Source: CAVSKL01 sp963728475 [NCBI: Candidatus Eiseniibacteriota bacterium] (GTDB lineage Bacteria; Eisenbacteria; RBG-16-71-46; JABDJR01). Taken from it: a stretch of 64,000 nucleotides of DNA. Under the pieces are notes generated by a model. That model did no database searches. It saw nothing but the letters and a program-made list of their open reading frames with translations, and had not been told where the DNA came from. Shown here piece after piece: positions 56,871-64,000 of the stretch. Position 1 is the first letter of the stretch. Every line of letters begins with the position of its first letter. The position numbers and the translations under genes were made by a program. The stretch is from the NCBI GenBank assembly GCA_963728475.1, contig CAVSKL010000002.1, positions 952,358 through 1,016,357 on the forward strand. The letters are read 5' to 3'.

Positions 56871-57280
56871 CAGCGCCTCCCGTTGCTCTCGGAGAGCTCG
56901 ATCCCCAAAAGCTGCGAGAGTTTTTTTTGGACCTCGACCAGGCCTTCCGCACGCTCGGCACGCGCCCGGGACCGCCTGAGCTCGCGCTCCAGTTCTGAGA
57001 TCCGCTTGTCCCGCGGATCGGGTGGCTGCACCTTGGGGCCGCGCTTCCTGGGCCGGAGCCCGGCCAGCTCACCCCGGGAACGGGCAGCTCGCCAAGCGGA
57101 CAGATGCGAGGAGTACAACCCCTCGCGTCGGAGCAGCGCTCCCATCTCCCCGGGCTTGCTGCAAGCTTCGGCCTCCTGCAAGACCCGCCGCTTGTACTCC
57201 GCCGTGAACCGCCGCCGCTGTGCCTTGGCCAAAACCTCAACCTCTCGATCGTTCGTCCTGACTTCCGTCTCGCTCCCCAT
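56870..57280 (-). CDS. IS3-family transposase OrfA (helix-turn-helix)
   Basis: A 136-aa DNA-binding protein of the IS3 OrfA type: RRRFTAEYKRRVLQEAEACS and GALLRREGLYSSHLSAWRAA give the helix-turn-helix, followed by a leucine-zipper-like coil (ISELERELRRSRARAERAEG). The A8 slip site lies in the codons for EVQKKLSQLL near its C-terminus. Stop overlaps the orfB start by one base. Confidence 0.88.
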   Translation of the reverse strand: MGSETEVRTNDREVEVLAKAQRRRFTAEYKRRVLQEAEACSKPGEMGALLRREGLYSSHLSAWRAARSRGELAGLRPRKRGPKVQPPDPRDKRISELERELRRSRARAERAEGLVEVQKKLSQLLGIELSESNGRR

Positions 57281-57480
57281 CGGAGACCCCTTACTCGCCC
57301 TCTACACTAAACTCCCGGGGGGTCCGTGTCTCATCCATATTGGCAGAGAGGGCTCTCGCATCCTAGCTTCTTGGTCCTCTCGGTTCCATCCTCAAAGTGA
57401 GGCCCTGGCTGCTGTCTCCTTTCTGCCCGTGAGGGCAGTTCGCACCGGCGAGCGGGTTCGGCCGAGATTCGGCTTCACCA

Positions 57481-57530
57481 GAAGCCCCAGGATCGACGAT
57501 CTCGAGGCCGGCTTGACCCGTAGTACCCCC
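57481..57530 (-). repeat. Dispersed ~50-bp repeat, copy 2 (inverted)
   Basis: On the minus strand it reads GGGGGGTACTACGGGTC and CTCGAGATCGTCGATCCTGG. It lies just downstream of the IS256-type transposase stop codon. Confidence 0.6.
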
Positions 57531-57550
57531 CACCTCCACAGTGCCGGCCC

Positions 57551-57913
57551 TCACGCGCTCTTCCTTTCCTCGGTTGTCAACCACTCAGCGAGCTTCTGAT
57601 ACCCGTCGACCTTTCGCAGCCGGATCGCTCCCGAGGCGATCAGGCCGAACAAGAGCACCAACGCCGCGGCCTCCGTGGGAAACGAGCCCTGGGTCTTGAC
57701 CCGGCGCCGGAACTCCCCATTGATCCGCTCGATCAGGTTGGTCGTCCGCAAGCTCTTCCACATCTCCGGCGGAAACCCATAGAACGTCAGCAGATCCGTC
57801 CCCGCCTCCTTCAGGCTGGTCACCACCTCCGGCACCAACTTCTGCCACTTCTGGCAGAACGCCGCGTAGGCCTTCTCCGCCTCCTCGCGATCCCCGGCAT
57901 GGGTGATGCCTGC
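57551..57913 (-). pseudogene. IS256 (Mutator)-type transposase, C-terminal part
   Basis: Codes for the last 120 residues of an IS256-family transposase: THAGDREEAEKAYAAFCQKW, LRTTNLIERINGEFRRRVKT with the catalytic Glu, and LVLLFGLIASGAIRLRK. The frame runs into the left end of the IS21-type element; residues before YAGITHAG in the open frame are translated IS21 terminal repeats. Joining 57913 to the N-terminal part at 60777 through the duplicated ATAGT restores an uninterrupted 402-aa protein (KRDYAGITHAGDREE). Confidence 0.88.
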
Positions 57914-57918
57914 ATAGT
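57914..57918. repeat. 5-bp target-site duplication, left copy
   Basis: ATAGT directly before the TG end of the IS21-type element; the second copy is at 60777-60781. Confidence 0.85.
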
Positions 57919-57924
57919 TGACTA

Positions 57925-58081
57925 TTCCGAGCGATTCCGCCCCCCGATTCCGAGCGAAGACGCCCACCCTTCCGACTGATCGCGCCCGCTGATTCCGAGC
58001 GAAGCCGGCCACCGTTCCGAGGGAAGGCGCCCACCGTTCCGAGGGAAGGCGCCCACCGTTCCGAACGAAGCCGCCCACCCC
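57925..58081 (+). repeat. Multiple terminal repeats of the IS21-type element, left end
   Basis: Seven tandem units of 22-23 bases, each beginning TTCCGA, for example TTCCGAGGGAAGGCGCCCAC; two adjacent units are identical. These are transposase (IstA) binding sites in known IS21 elements. Confidence 0.8.
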
Positions 58082-58152
58082 GGTTCGGGGGTGGCGGCGC
58101 GGGGTAACCGGGCTACGCTGAGCCTTTCTCTCATCCCAGAGGAGGACCCCGC

Positions 58153-59714
58153 GTGCCAGCTAAGAGGTTACCCATGCGCAAGATCCAAGATGTGCTGCGG
58201 CTTCGCGCCGCCGGACTCAGCCACCGCCAGATCGCCCGCAGCCTGGGGCTGGGGCGGACCACGGTCCGAGAGTACCTGGCCCGGGCCCAGCGGGCCGGGC
58301 TGGCCTGGCCGGTGGCCGAGGACCGGAGCGAGACGGACCTGGAGCAGCTCCTGTTCCCCGCCGCCCACCCCTTCCCGGAGCGAGGGCGGCCCCGGCCCGA
58401 CTGGGCGTGGGTCCACCAGGAGCTGCGCCGTCCCGGGGTCACGCTCTCGTTGCTGTGGCAGGAGTACCGGGCCGGTCATCCGCGGGACGGGTACCAGTAC
58501 AGCCGCTTCTGTGACCTCTACCACCGCTTCGCCGGGAAGCTCTCCCCCTCGATGCGCCAGGTCCATGTGGCCGGCGAGAAGACCTTCGTGGACTTCTCGG
58601 GCAATAGGCCCGCCATCGTGGATCCGAAGACGGGGGAGGTGACCGAGGTCGAGCTGTTCGTGGCCGCCCTGGGGGCCAGCGGCTACGTCTACGCCGAGGC
58701 CACCCCCAGCCAGGATCTGGACTCCTGGATCACCGCCCACCAGAACATGGCGGCCTACCTCGGCGGTTCCACGGCGATCTGGGTCCCGGACAATCTGAAG
58801 AGCGGGATCACCACCCCCTGTCGCTACGAGCCGGGGGTGAACCGGACCTACGAGGAACTCGCCGCCCACTACGGCGCGGTGGTCATCCCCGCCCGGGTCC
58901 GGCGCCCCAAGGATAAGGCGAAGGTCGAGTTGTCCGTGCTGCTCGCCCAGCGCTGGATCCTCGCCGTGCTCCGCAACCGCACCTTCTTCTCGCTCGAGGA
59001 GCTCAACGCCGCCATCCGCGACGAGCTCGACCGCCTCAACGACCGTCCTATGCAGAAGCTCAAGGTGAGCCGCCGCCAGCTCTTCGAAGCACTCGATCGC
59101 CCCGCCCTGCGGCCCCTCCCCCTCGGCCGCTACGAGAAGGGCATCTGGAGCTACCCCCGAGTCAACATCGACTACCACGTCGAGGTCGAGAACAACTACT
59201 ACAGCGTCCCCTACCAGCTCCTGAAGGAAGTGGTGGAGGCACGGACCACCGCCACCACCGTCGAGATCATCTTCCACTCCAAGCGCGTCGCCTCCCATCG
59301 GCGGCTACGCGGCCGGGGACGCCACTCCACTCACCGCGACCACATGCCCGCCTCCCACCGGGCCCACCTCAGTGGACCCCCTCCCGGCTCGTTCGCTGGG
59401 CCGAGAAGACCGGCCCCCACGCCGCCGAACTTGTGACCCACATCCTCGACACCCGGCCCCACCCCGAGCAGGGCTACCGCTCCTGTCTCGGCCTCATGCG
59501 CCTGGGCAAGAAGTACGGTGAGGCGCGTCTCGAAGCCGCCTCCCGGCGGGCGCTCCACCTGCGTTCCTACAGCTACCGCACCGTCAAGAACATCCTCTCC
59601 GCCGGAACCGACCGGCTCCCGCTGGAGACCGAGTCGCCCGCCCCGGCCGCACCCTCCCACGAGAACATCCGCGGCGCCGCCTACTACGCCGCCCCAAAGG
59701 AGATCCCATGCTGA
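58153..59714 (+). pseudogene. istA: IS21-family transposase IstA, one-base frameshift
   Basis: IS21 transposase: helix-turn-helix LRAAGLSHRQIARSLGLGRT, DDE core (KTFVDFSGNRPAIVDPKTGE; AIWVPDNLKSGI; ARVRRPKDKAKVELSVLLAQ). The first frame runs from GTG 58153 to 59436. Near 59371 the coding moves to the next frame: HMPASHRAHL should continue WTPSRLVRWAEKTGPHAAEL and MTHILDTRPHPEQGYRSCLG to 59714. One missing base at that point explains it. Ribosome site AGAGGAGG precedes the GTG by seven bases. The 3' end overlaps istB by seven bases, as usual in this family. Confidence 0.88.
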
Positions 59715-60618
59715 ACCAAGCCACCCTGGACAAGATGCAGGCCATGAAGCTCTCGGCCATGATCGAGGCCTTCGAGCAGCAGACCGCCTCCCGCCAGGCC
59801 GCCGGCCTGAGCTTCGACGAGCGCCTCGGCCTCCTGGTCGACGCCGAGTGGACCCACCGCGAACAGCGCAAGCTCGCCCGCCGGCTCAAGGGAGCCAAGC
59901 TCCGCTACCCGGCCTGTTCGAGGACGTCGACTTCCGCGCCTCCCGGGGGCTCGACCGCCAGGTCGTCCTCTCCCTCGGCACCTGCGGCTGGATCCAGGAG
60001 CACCAGAACCTCGTGCTGACCGGACCCACCGGCACCGGCAAGAGCTTCCTCGCCTGCGCGTTCGCGGAGCGGGCTTGCCGGCGCGGGTTCACCGCCACCT
60101 ATGTCCGGACTCCCCGGATCCTTCACGAACTCGCCGTCGCCCGCGGCGATGGCTCCTACGAACGGCTCCTGGCCCGGCTCCTCAAGGTGGAGCTGCTGGC
60201 CATCGACGACTGGCTCGTGGCTCCGCTGCGCGACGCCGAGCGGCGCGACCTGCTCGAGGTCCTGGAGGATCGCCACGAGCGGGCCTCCACCCTCATCGCC
60301 TCCCAGCTGCCCATCACCGCCTGGCACGAGGCGATCGGGGAACCCACCCTGGCCGACGGGATCGTGGACCGGCTCCTGCACCGCTCGCACCGCATCCCGC
60401 TCAAAGGAGCCTCGATGCGCCAGACCGAACCCCTGACCCCGGCCACGGAGAAGAGAGAAGAAGAAGAAGCCCCAATCCAGAACCCCGTGATCCGGGGGGG
60501 GTACCCCAGGTCCCGGCCGGGCCGAGATCGTCGCTCCTGGAGCTTCTCTCAGGTCGGATCCCGGTGCCTGGACCCGAGACCGGAAAATCAGGCTACCAAC
60601 CCGGGACCGACCCGGTAA
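59708..60618 (+). pseudogene. istB: IS21-family helper ATPase IstB, one-base frameshift
   Basis: AAA+ helper of IS21 transposition. MLNQATLDKMQAMKLSAMIE to KGAKLRYPAC is in the first frame; near 59920 it shifts, and FEDVDFRASRGLDRQVV, Walker A LTGPTGTGKSFLACAFA, Walker B VELLAIDDWLVAP and TLIASQLPITAWHEAIG follow in the next frame. The normal end would be near 60460; the frame instead runs on to 60618 through a dispersed repeat, giving an unusual 50-residue tail. Probably inactive unless the shift is a sequencing error. Confidence 0.85.
60494..60549 (+). repeat. Dispersed ~50-bp repeat, copy 3
   Basis: Reads GGGGGGGGTACCCCAGG and CCGAGATCGTCGCTCCTGG, similar to 55787-55835 and the inverse of 57481-57530. 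Located at the 3' end of istB. Confidence 0.55.
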
Positions 60619-60682
60619 GATGCGACCCACGACCCTGACGAGGAACCCAACGACACAATCCCCGCGTCGCTACGCTCCGACG

Positions 60683-60776
60683 GTGGCCGGAATCCTTCGG
60701 AACCGGCGGGCGTCTTCGCTCGGAACGGGTGGGCGCCTTCCTTCGGACCAGGTGGGCGCCTTCGTCGGAATAGCCA
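60683..60776 (-). repeat. Multiple terminal repeats of the IS21-type element, right end
   Basis: About four inverted copies of the left-end unit (for example TCGGAACGGGTGGGCGCCTT), ending TCGGAATAGCCA at the element border. Confidence 0.75.
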
Positions 60777-60781
60777 ATAGT
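60777..60781. repeat. 5-bp target-site duplication, right copy
   Basis: ATAGT directly after the right end of the IS21-type element; matches 57914-57918. Confidence 0.85.
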
Positions 60782-61622
60782 CCCGCTTCAGCTCCTCGTG
60801 GCAGTGCTTCGGCGCCTTCGCCTTCAGGTTCTCCCACTTGTGGTTCGTGCACCGCTGCAGCTCCGCCTGCGGCCAGACCGCCTGCACCGCGCCGATCAGC
60901 CCCGCGTTCCCGTCCACCAGAACCAGGCGCGGGGAGGCCATCCCCCGACTCGCCAGCCCCTCGACCACCCCGTCCCACGCCTTGCGGCTCTCGCTCGGCG
61001 CCACCCGCAGCTCCAACAGCTCCTTCTCCCCAGTCACCCGAACCCCAATCACCACCTGCACCGGCACCTTCACCACCCGACGCGCCATCCGGATCGGCAG
61101 CCGGATCCCATCCAGAACCAGGATCGGGTAGCTTTCCGCGCTCAGATCCCGACTCCGCCACCCCTGGAACACCCCCTGCAGCCGCTTCGTCAACCGCGAC
61201 ACCGCGCTCCGCGACAGCCCCGTCCCCTCCACCAACGGCTTCAGGGCCAGCTTCACCTTCCGCGTGTTCGCCCCCGTCAGATAACTGCTCAGGACCGCCG
61301 CATCCAGCCGGCGCGTCCGCCGCTGGTAGCGCCGGACCAGCTGGCTCTCGAACTCCTGCGTCCCCGCCTCGTTCTTCAGCCGGCCTCGTGGCACCGCGAT
61401 CTCCACCGGACCAAACGAGGTCAACAGCTTGCGCGGCTCCCGGGTGCCGTGGCGGTAGCCCGCCCGGCCAGGGGTCCTCTCATGGCTGGCCGCCCCCAGA
61501 GCCGACTCGAGCTCCTCATCCAACACCGCGGCAATGACTTCCCGAATCCGACCCCGGATCAACGTCTCCAGGTCGTGAAAATCACTTCTCGGCGCGAGCA
61601 CCTGTGCGGTACGATCATCCAT
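60777..61622 (-). pseudogene. IS256 (Mutator)-type transposase, N-terminal part
   Basis: First 282 residues of an IS256-family transposase, from ATG 61622 (MDDRTAQVLAPRSDFHDLET). Family marks: REVIAAVLDEELESALGA, RAGYRHGTREPRKLLTSFGP, catalytic Asp in PILVLDGIRLPIRMARRVVK, second Asp in RLVLVDGNAGLIGAVQAVWP, and ELQRCTNHKWENLKAKAP. After KRDY the frame enters IS21 sequence. The rest of the protein is at 57551-57913. Inactive because of the insertion. Confidence 0.9.
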
Positions 61623-61666
61623 GGCGTGTTCCTCCGGTTCAAGTCCACCGCGGACTTGGGTTTAGG

Positions 61667-62548
61667 TCATCCGGAGAATACGCCTTTTCCCTTTTTCAAC
61701 AACTCCCGAGACGGGACCACAAATACATTACCCTCAATGATACTGCCCTCATGTGGGTAGATTATCGCAACCCCGCCACCATCTGCGTATTTGGTTTCAT
61801 TATTCGCGATGTAGTTATCGACCAATTCAAAACCGGCGTCTCCGAAATACACCCCTGCCCCAAGAGCAAAAGTCGTTGAATTGAACTGAATTGTATTTCC
61901 CTCCACCTGGCACTTTGCAGTCCCGATACAAGTCACCCCGCCTCCATTCGGCCCAGCATTATGCACGATTCGATTCTTGACTATGCGTGGGCTCGCGTAC
62001 CACACCGCGACACCAAGCCCTCCGCCCTGAATGGTAAATCCCTCGACAAGAGTTCTCTGGCTCTGTCCTCCCTCTATGGACACAACGGTACCCGTCGGAT
62101 GTGTTAGGGCAACGTTCGAGGTCCCGGGCGAGAAGGCGCTTGCCGTCAGATTGCCGCGGAAGTTGGAGGCGCGGGGATCCCCGTTGATCACCGTCGCGTC
62201 CGGTCCGCTGGTCGACTTGATGACCAGTTCCTTCGTAAGAAGGTTGATGTTCTCATTGTAAATACCCGGGCCGACGAGCAACGTGTCTCCGCTCGCAGCG
62301 CTGTCGATACCAGCCTGGATGGTCGGAGCGTCGCCGGTGCCATCAAACAGGATCGACCAAGTAGCCCCGGAACACACCTGCGGCAGCGCCGCGAGGGCAC
62401 AGACCAGAACTCCAACCCCGGTGGATACTCGAATCCTGACCTCTCTACGTTCGCTCTTCCAGGCGCCGGCGCACTCCCTCACTGAGATGTTGGGCGGGAA
62501 CAAGGGGTCGGCAAGGACCCCGGCGCCCGCCAGCCCTCGCCGCCTCAC
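61667..62548 (-). pseudogene. Beta-helix protein, N-terminal half (gene split by insertion sequences)
   Basis: Encodes a signal-like hydrophobic segment (STGVGVLVCALAALPQVCSG), then TWSILFDGTGDAPTIQAGID and beta-helix coils (TLVEGFTIQGGGLGVAVWYA, RIVKNRIVHNAGPNGGGVTC, CQVEGNTIQFNSTT). It closely resembles the start of the beta-helix part of the gene at 48885. It stops after GSIIEGNVFV in sequence belonging to the inserted elements (exact border near 61670-61700). The open frame begins at GTG 62548, which overlaps the stop of the upstream DNRLRE-like fragment (GTGA); this places 40 odd residues before the signal segment. An ATT sits where a start codon would suit better. The second half is at 55062-55742. 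Confidence 0.75.
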
Positions 62549-62761
62549 CTGAATACCACGCGGAGCACAGGGGCTGGATATGCGATCGATCGGCTTGGTG
62601 CCAGCAAGTCGTTCTCCTTCCCTTTCGGTAGAATGACAAAGCCGAAATTTGGCTCTGCTTGCCTAACCCATGCTCGCACCCACGGTGTGACGTCGAGCAG
62701 AAGAACATCGCGGCTCTTGCCAGCTAAGGCGAGGCACCGGCCGCTCTGCATGTTGGGCCTC
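62545..62761 (-). pseudogene. DNRLRE-like secreted protein, C-terminal fragment
   Basis: The last about 70 codons of a gene related to the one at 53473: LLLDVTPWVRAWVRQAEPNF, GFVILPKGKEND, PAPVLRVVFR align with LRLFLDDLVRGWVKG, NHGFVIVTD and TLTIRWAYKER. Upstream coding is cut off by the IS3-family element at 62762; the 5' part presumably lies beyond the window. Its stop overlaps the start of the beta-helix frame by four bases. Confidence 0.6.
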
Positions 62762-62817
62762 CCCCGATTTGATGGACACCTTGAAAAGGTGGGATGATCC
62801 CACCGAGGAGGGAGTCC

Positions 62818-63126
62818 ATGAAGAAGGCTCGGCGGTCGTACACCCGGGAATTCAAGATCGAAGCGGTTCGCCAGGTCGTGGAGCAGAACCGGACGGTGGC
62901 GGAGGTAGCCCGAGAGCTGGGGATCGGTGCTGGTCTGCTCGGCCTGTGGAAGCAGCAGGTTCTGGCCGATCCGGTGGAGCCGTTTCCAGGAAAGGGTCGG
63001 GTCAAGGTGGCGGAGGAGGAACTTCGGCGATTGGAGCGCGAGAATCGGCAACTCCGCCAGGAGCTTGAATTTGTAAAAAAAACGGCGGCGTACTTCGCGA
63101 AGGAACGCTCGCGAGGTTCCGTGTGA
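62818..63126 (+). CDS. IS3-family transposase OrfA
   Basis: A 102-aa helix-turn-helix protein (MKKARRSYTREFKIEAVRQV, VAEVARELGIGAGLLGLWKQ) with a C-terminal leucine zipper (RRLERENRQLRQELEFVKK). GAGGAGGG precedes the ATG. An A8 run at 63075-63082 in the codons for VKKTA allows a -1 frameshift directly into the orfB frame, which is open from there, so an OrfAB fusion transposase is expected. Stop overlaps the orfB start (GTGA). Confidence 0.93.
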   Translation: MKKARRSYTREFKIEAVRQVVEQNRTVAEVARELGIGAGLLGLWKQQVLADPVEPFPGKGRVKVAEEELRRLERENRQLRQELEFVKKTAAYFAKERSRGSV

Positions 63127-63971
63127 TCGAGATGAACGAAACCAGCTACGCCATCGTCATGATGTGCAGGGTTCTGGAGGTATCCCGGGCTGGATACTAC
63201 GCGTATCGGAGGCGGCCGCCCAGTCGGCGGGAGCTGGAGGACCGTGATTTGGTCCAGCAGATCCGTGCGGCGCAGAGAGCGAAGCGGCAGTGCTACGGCA
63301 GTCCGCGCATGACGAAGAGCCTGCGGGCTCTGGGCCATCGGTGCGGACGTCACCGCGTGGCACGTCTGATGCGGGAGAACGACTTGGGGGCGCGCCGCAG
63401 AAAGCGGTTCCGCAGGACGACGGACTCGAACCACTCCCTTCCCTGCGCCGCCAACCTGCTTGACCGGCAATTCAGGGTCTCGAAACCGAACGCCGTGTGG
63501 GCCGGCGACGTGACCTACATCCGGACCCGGGAGCGCTGGCTCTACCTGGCGATCATGTTGGACCTCTACTCCCGCAAGGTCGTCGGCTGGGCCATGGGCA
63601 CGGACAACGACACCAAACTGGTCTTGCGGGCCCTGGCCATGGCCGTGGCCACCCGGAAGCCCGCGCCCGGCCTGATCTTTCATTCGGATCGAGGCAGTAC
63701 CTACGCGGCGAAGGCCTTCACTAAAGAGCTCAAGCGTCTGGGCATCCGGCCAAGCATGAGCCGGAAGGCAAACTGCTGGGACAACGCCGTCTCCGAGAGC
63801 TTCTTCGCCTTGTACAAGACGGAGTGGATGCCGGAAGAAGGCTACGATACGATCACCGAGGGCCTGGGGGACACGTTCCGCTACATCGAGGCCTTCTACA
63901 ATCGGGAGCGCCTTCACTCGTACCTCGGGTACGTCAGCCCGGCTGCCTTCGAGGCCGCTCACATTGCGTAA
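63123..63971 (+). CDS. IS3-family transposase OrfB (DDE integrase core)
   Basis: A 282-aa transposase, intact and of normal length. HTH_21 region QCYGSPRMTKSLRALGHRCG, then the rve core with Asp in NAVWAGDVTYIRTRERWLYL, Asp in GLIFHSDRGSTYAAKAFTKE, and Glu in NCWDNAVSESFFALYKTEWM; YNRERLHSYLGYVSPAAFEA closes it. Unlike the IS21 and IS256 elements to its left, both frames are undamaged, so this copy may be functional. Confidence 0.95.
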   Translation: MIEMNETSYAIVMMCRVLEVSRAGYYAYRRRPPSRRELEDRDLVQQIRAAQRAKRQCYGSPRMTKSLRALGHRCGRHRVARLMRENDLGARRRKRFRRTTDSNHSLPCAANLLDRQFRVSKPNAVWAGDVTYIRTRERWLYLAIMLDLYSRKVVGWAMGTDNDTKLVLRALAMAVATRKPAPGLIFHSDRGSTYAAKAFTKELKRLGIRPSMSRKANCWDNAVSESFFALYKTEWMPEEGYDTITEGLGDTFRYIEAFYNRERLHSYLGYVSPAAFEAAHIA

Positions 63972-64000
63972 ACCGAGTGTCCATTATTTCGGGGCAAGTC

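Larger units (their letters stand above)
55765..57337 (-). mobile_element. IS3-family insertion sequence (left of the stack)
   Basis: Contains orfA and orfB. The ends show an imperfect inverted repeat: TTGATGAGACCCGACC at 55765 and, on the other strand from 57337, TGGATGAGACACGGACC. No clear target duplication. About 1.57 kb, normal for IS3. It is one of the elements inserted between the two halves of the beta-helix gene. Confidence 0.65.
57919..60776 (+). mobile_element. IS21-family insertion sequence inside the IS256-type transposase
   Basis: 2858-bp element bounded by TGACTATTCCGA (57919) and TCGGAATAGCCA (60776), inverted repeats ending TG...CA, and flanked by ATAGT duplications. Encodes istA and istB. 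Both ends carry the multiple terminal repeats typical of IS21: seven 22-23-bp units at the left, about four at the right. Confidence 0.93.
62762..63994 (+). mobile_element. IS3-family insertion sequence at the right edge
   Basis: About 1.23 kb. CCCCGATTTGATGGACAC at 62762 and, inverted from 63994, CCCCGAAATAATGGACAC match at 15 of 18 positions. Exact tips may be a few bases further out; a target duplication cannot be judged because the window ends here. Contains orfA and orfB. Confidence 0.8.

Noticed and set aside
57363-57584. 73-codon minus-strand frame between two transposases
   Set aside because: It spans the dispersed repeat and non-coding IS sequence; no start signal or family resemblance.
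57925-58081. Seven 22-23-bp tandem units looking like a small CRISPR array
   Set aside because: Units are contiguous with no spacers and sit at the end of an IS21-type element with inverted counterparts at the other end; no cas genes.
60588-60776. C-terminal 60 residues of the apparent 344-aa IS256 frame
   Set aside because: These residues are translation of IS21 terminal repeats after the insertion point, not transposase sequence.

Overview
This is a GC-rich (roughly 70% G+C) bacterial chromosome segment. Several large secreted proteins end in the same C-terminal cassette: a beta-sandwich of the type 'FDVAGRLVR...WDGRD..G..V..GLYFVR'. Together with a gingipain-family (C25) protease this points to the FCB superphylum. 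The high GC fits candidate lineages such as Eisenbacteria or relatives better than Bacteroidota; that placement is inference from protein style, not from a marker gene. No rRNA or tRNA gene was recognised.

Positions 1 to about 48,080 are ordinary, densely packed chromosome. On the minus strand lie a C25 protease (cut by the window start), then dnaE-accA, an M23 peptidase and a frameshifted S8 subtilase; a small FN3-type lipoprotein sits between the last two on the plus strand. Next come pyrE, a Nudix hydrolase and tatA (+), then a HerA-like ATPase, a polytopic membrane protein, a LysR regulator and glpD (-). After these are an alpha/beta hydrolase with an odd C-terminal extension, an MscS channel, sfsA, a 7Fe ferredoxin, and the tightly coupled tkt-thyA-folA operon (+). 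A sulfatase-fold/TPR lipoprotein is followed by a three-gene minus-strand cassette (zinc-ribbon protein, SPFH/zinc-ribbon protein, coiled-coil protein). Then come a secreted HExxH metallopeptidase with a small secreted partner, an esterase and RapA-like helicase pair, a TauE/SafE permease, a small lipoprotein, a secreted two-cohesin protein, and a two-gene ABC transporter.

From about 48,080 to the end the window becomes an accessory, mobile-element-rich region with less biased codon use. A 97-bp direct repeat (about 91% identical, ungapped) occurs at 48,411 and 54,930. It brackets two right-handed beta-helix proteins, a DNRLRE-like secreted protein and a tyrosine recombinase. Beyond it a second beta-helix gene has been split into 55,062-55,742 and 61,667-62,548 by about 6 kb of stacked insertion sequences: an IS3-family element, an IS256-type element, and an IS21-type element. 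The IS21-type element landed inside the IS256-type transposase and left a clean 5-bp target duplication. Upstream of the split gene, a DNRLRE-like gene fragment is cut by another IS3-family element at the right edge.

Functionally the window mixes core metabolism (fatty acid, pyrimidine, folate/thymidylate, pentose phosphate, replication) with an unusually large exported-protein repertoire sharing one sorting tail. It ends in a locus where paired beta-helix/DNRLRE surface-protein genes are being rearranged by a recombinase and insertion sequences. Several single-base frameshifts, mostly in the mobile region and two of them in homopolymer runs, may be real decay or sequencing error.
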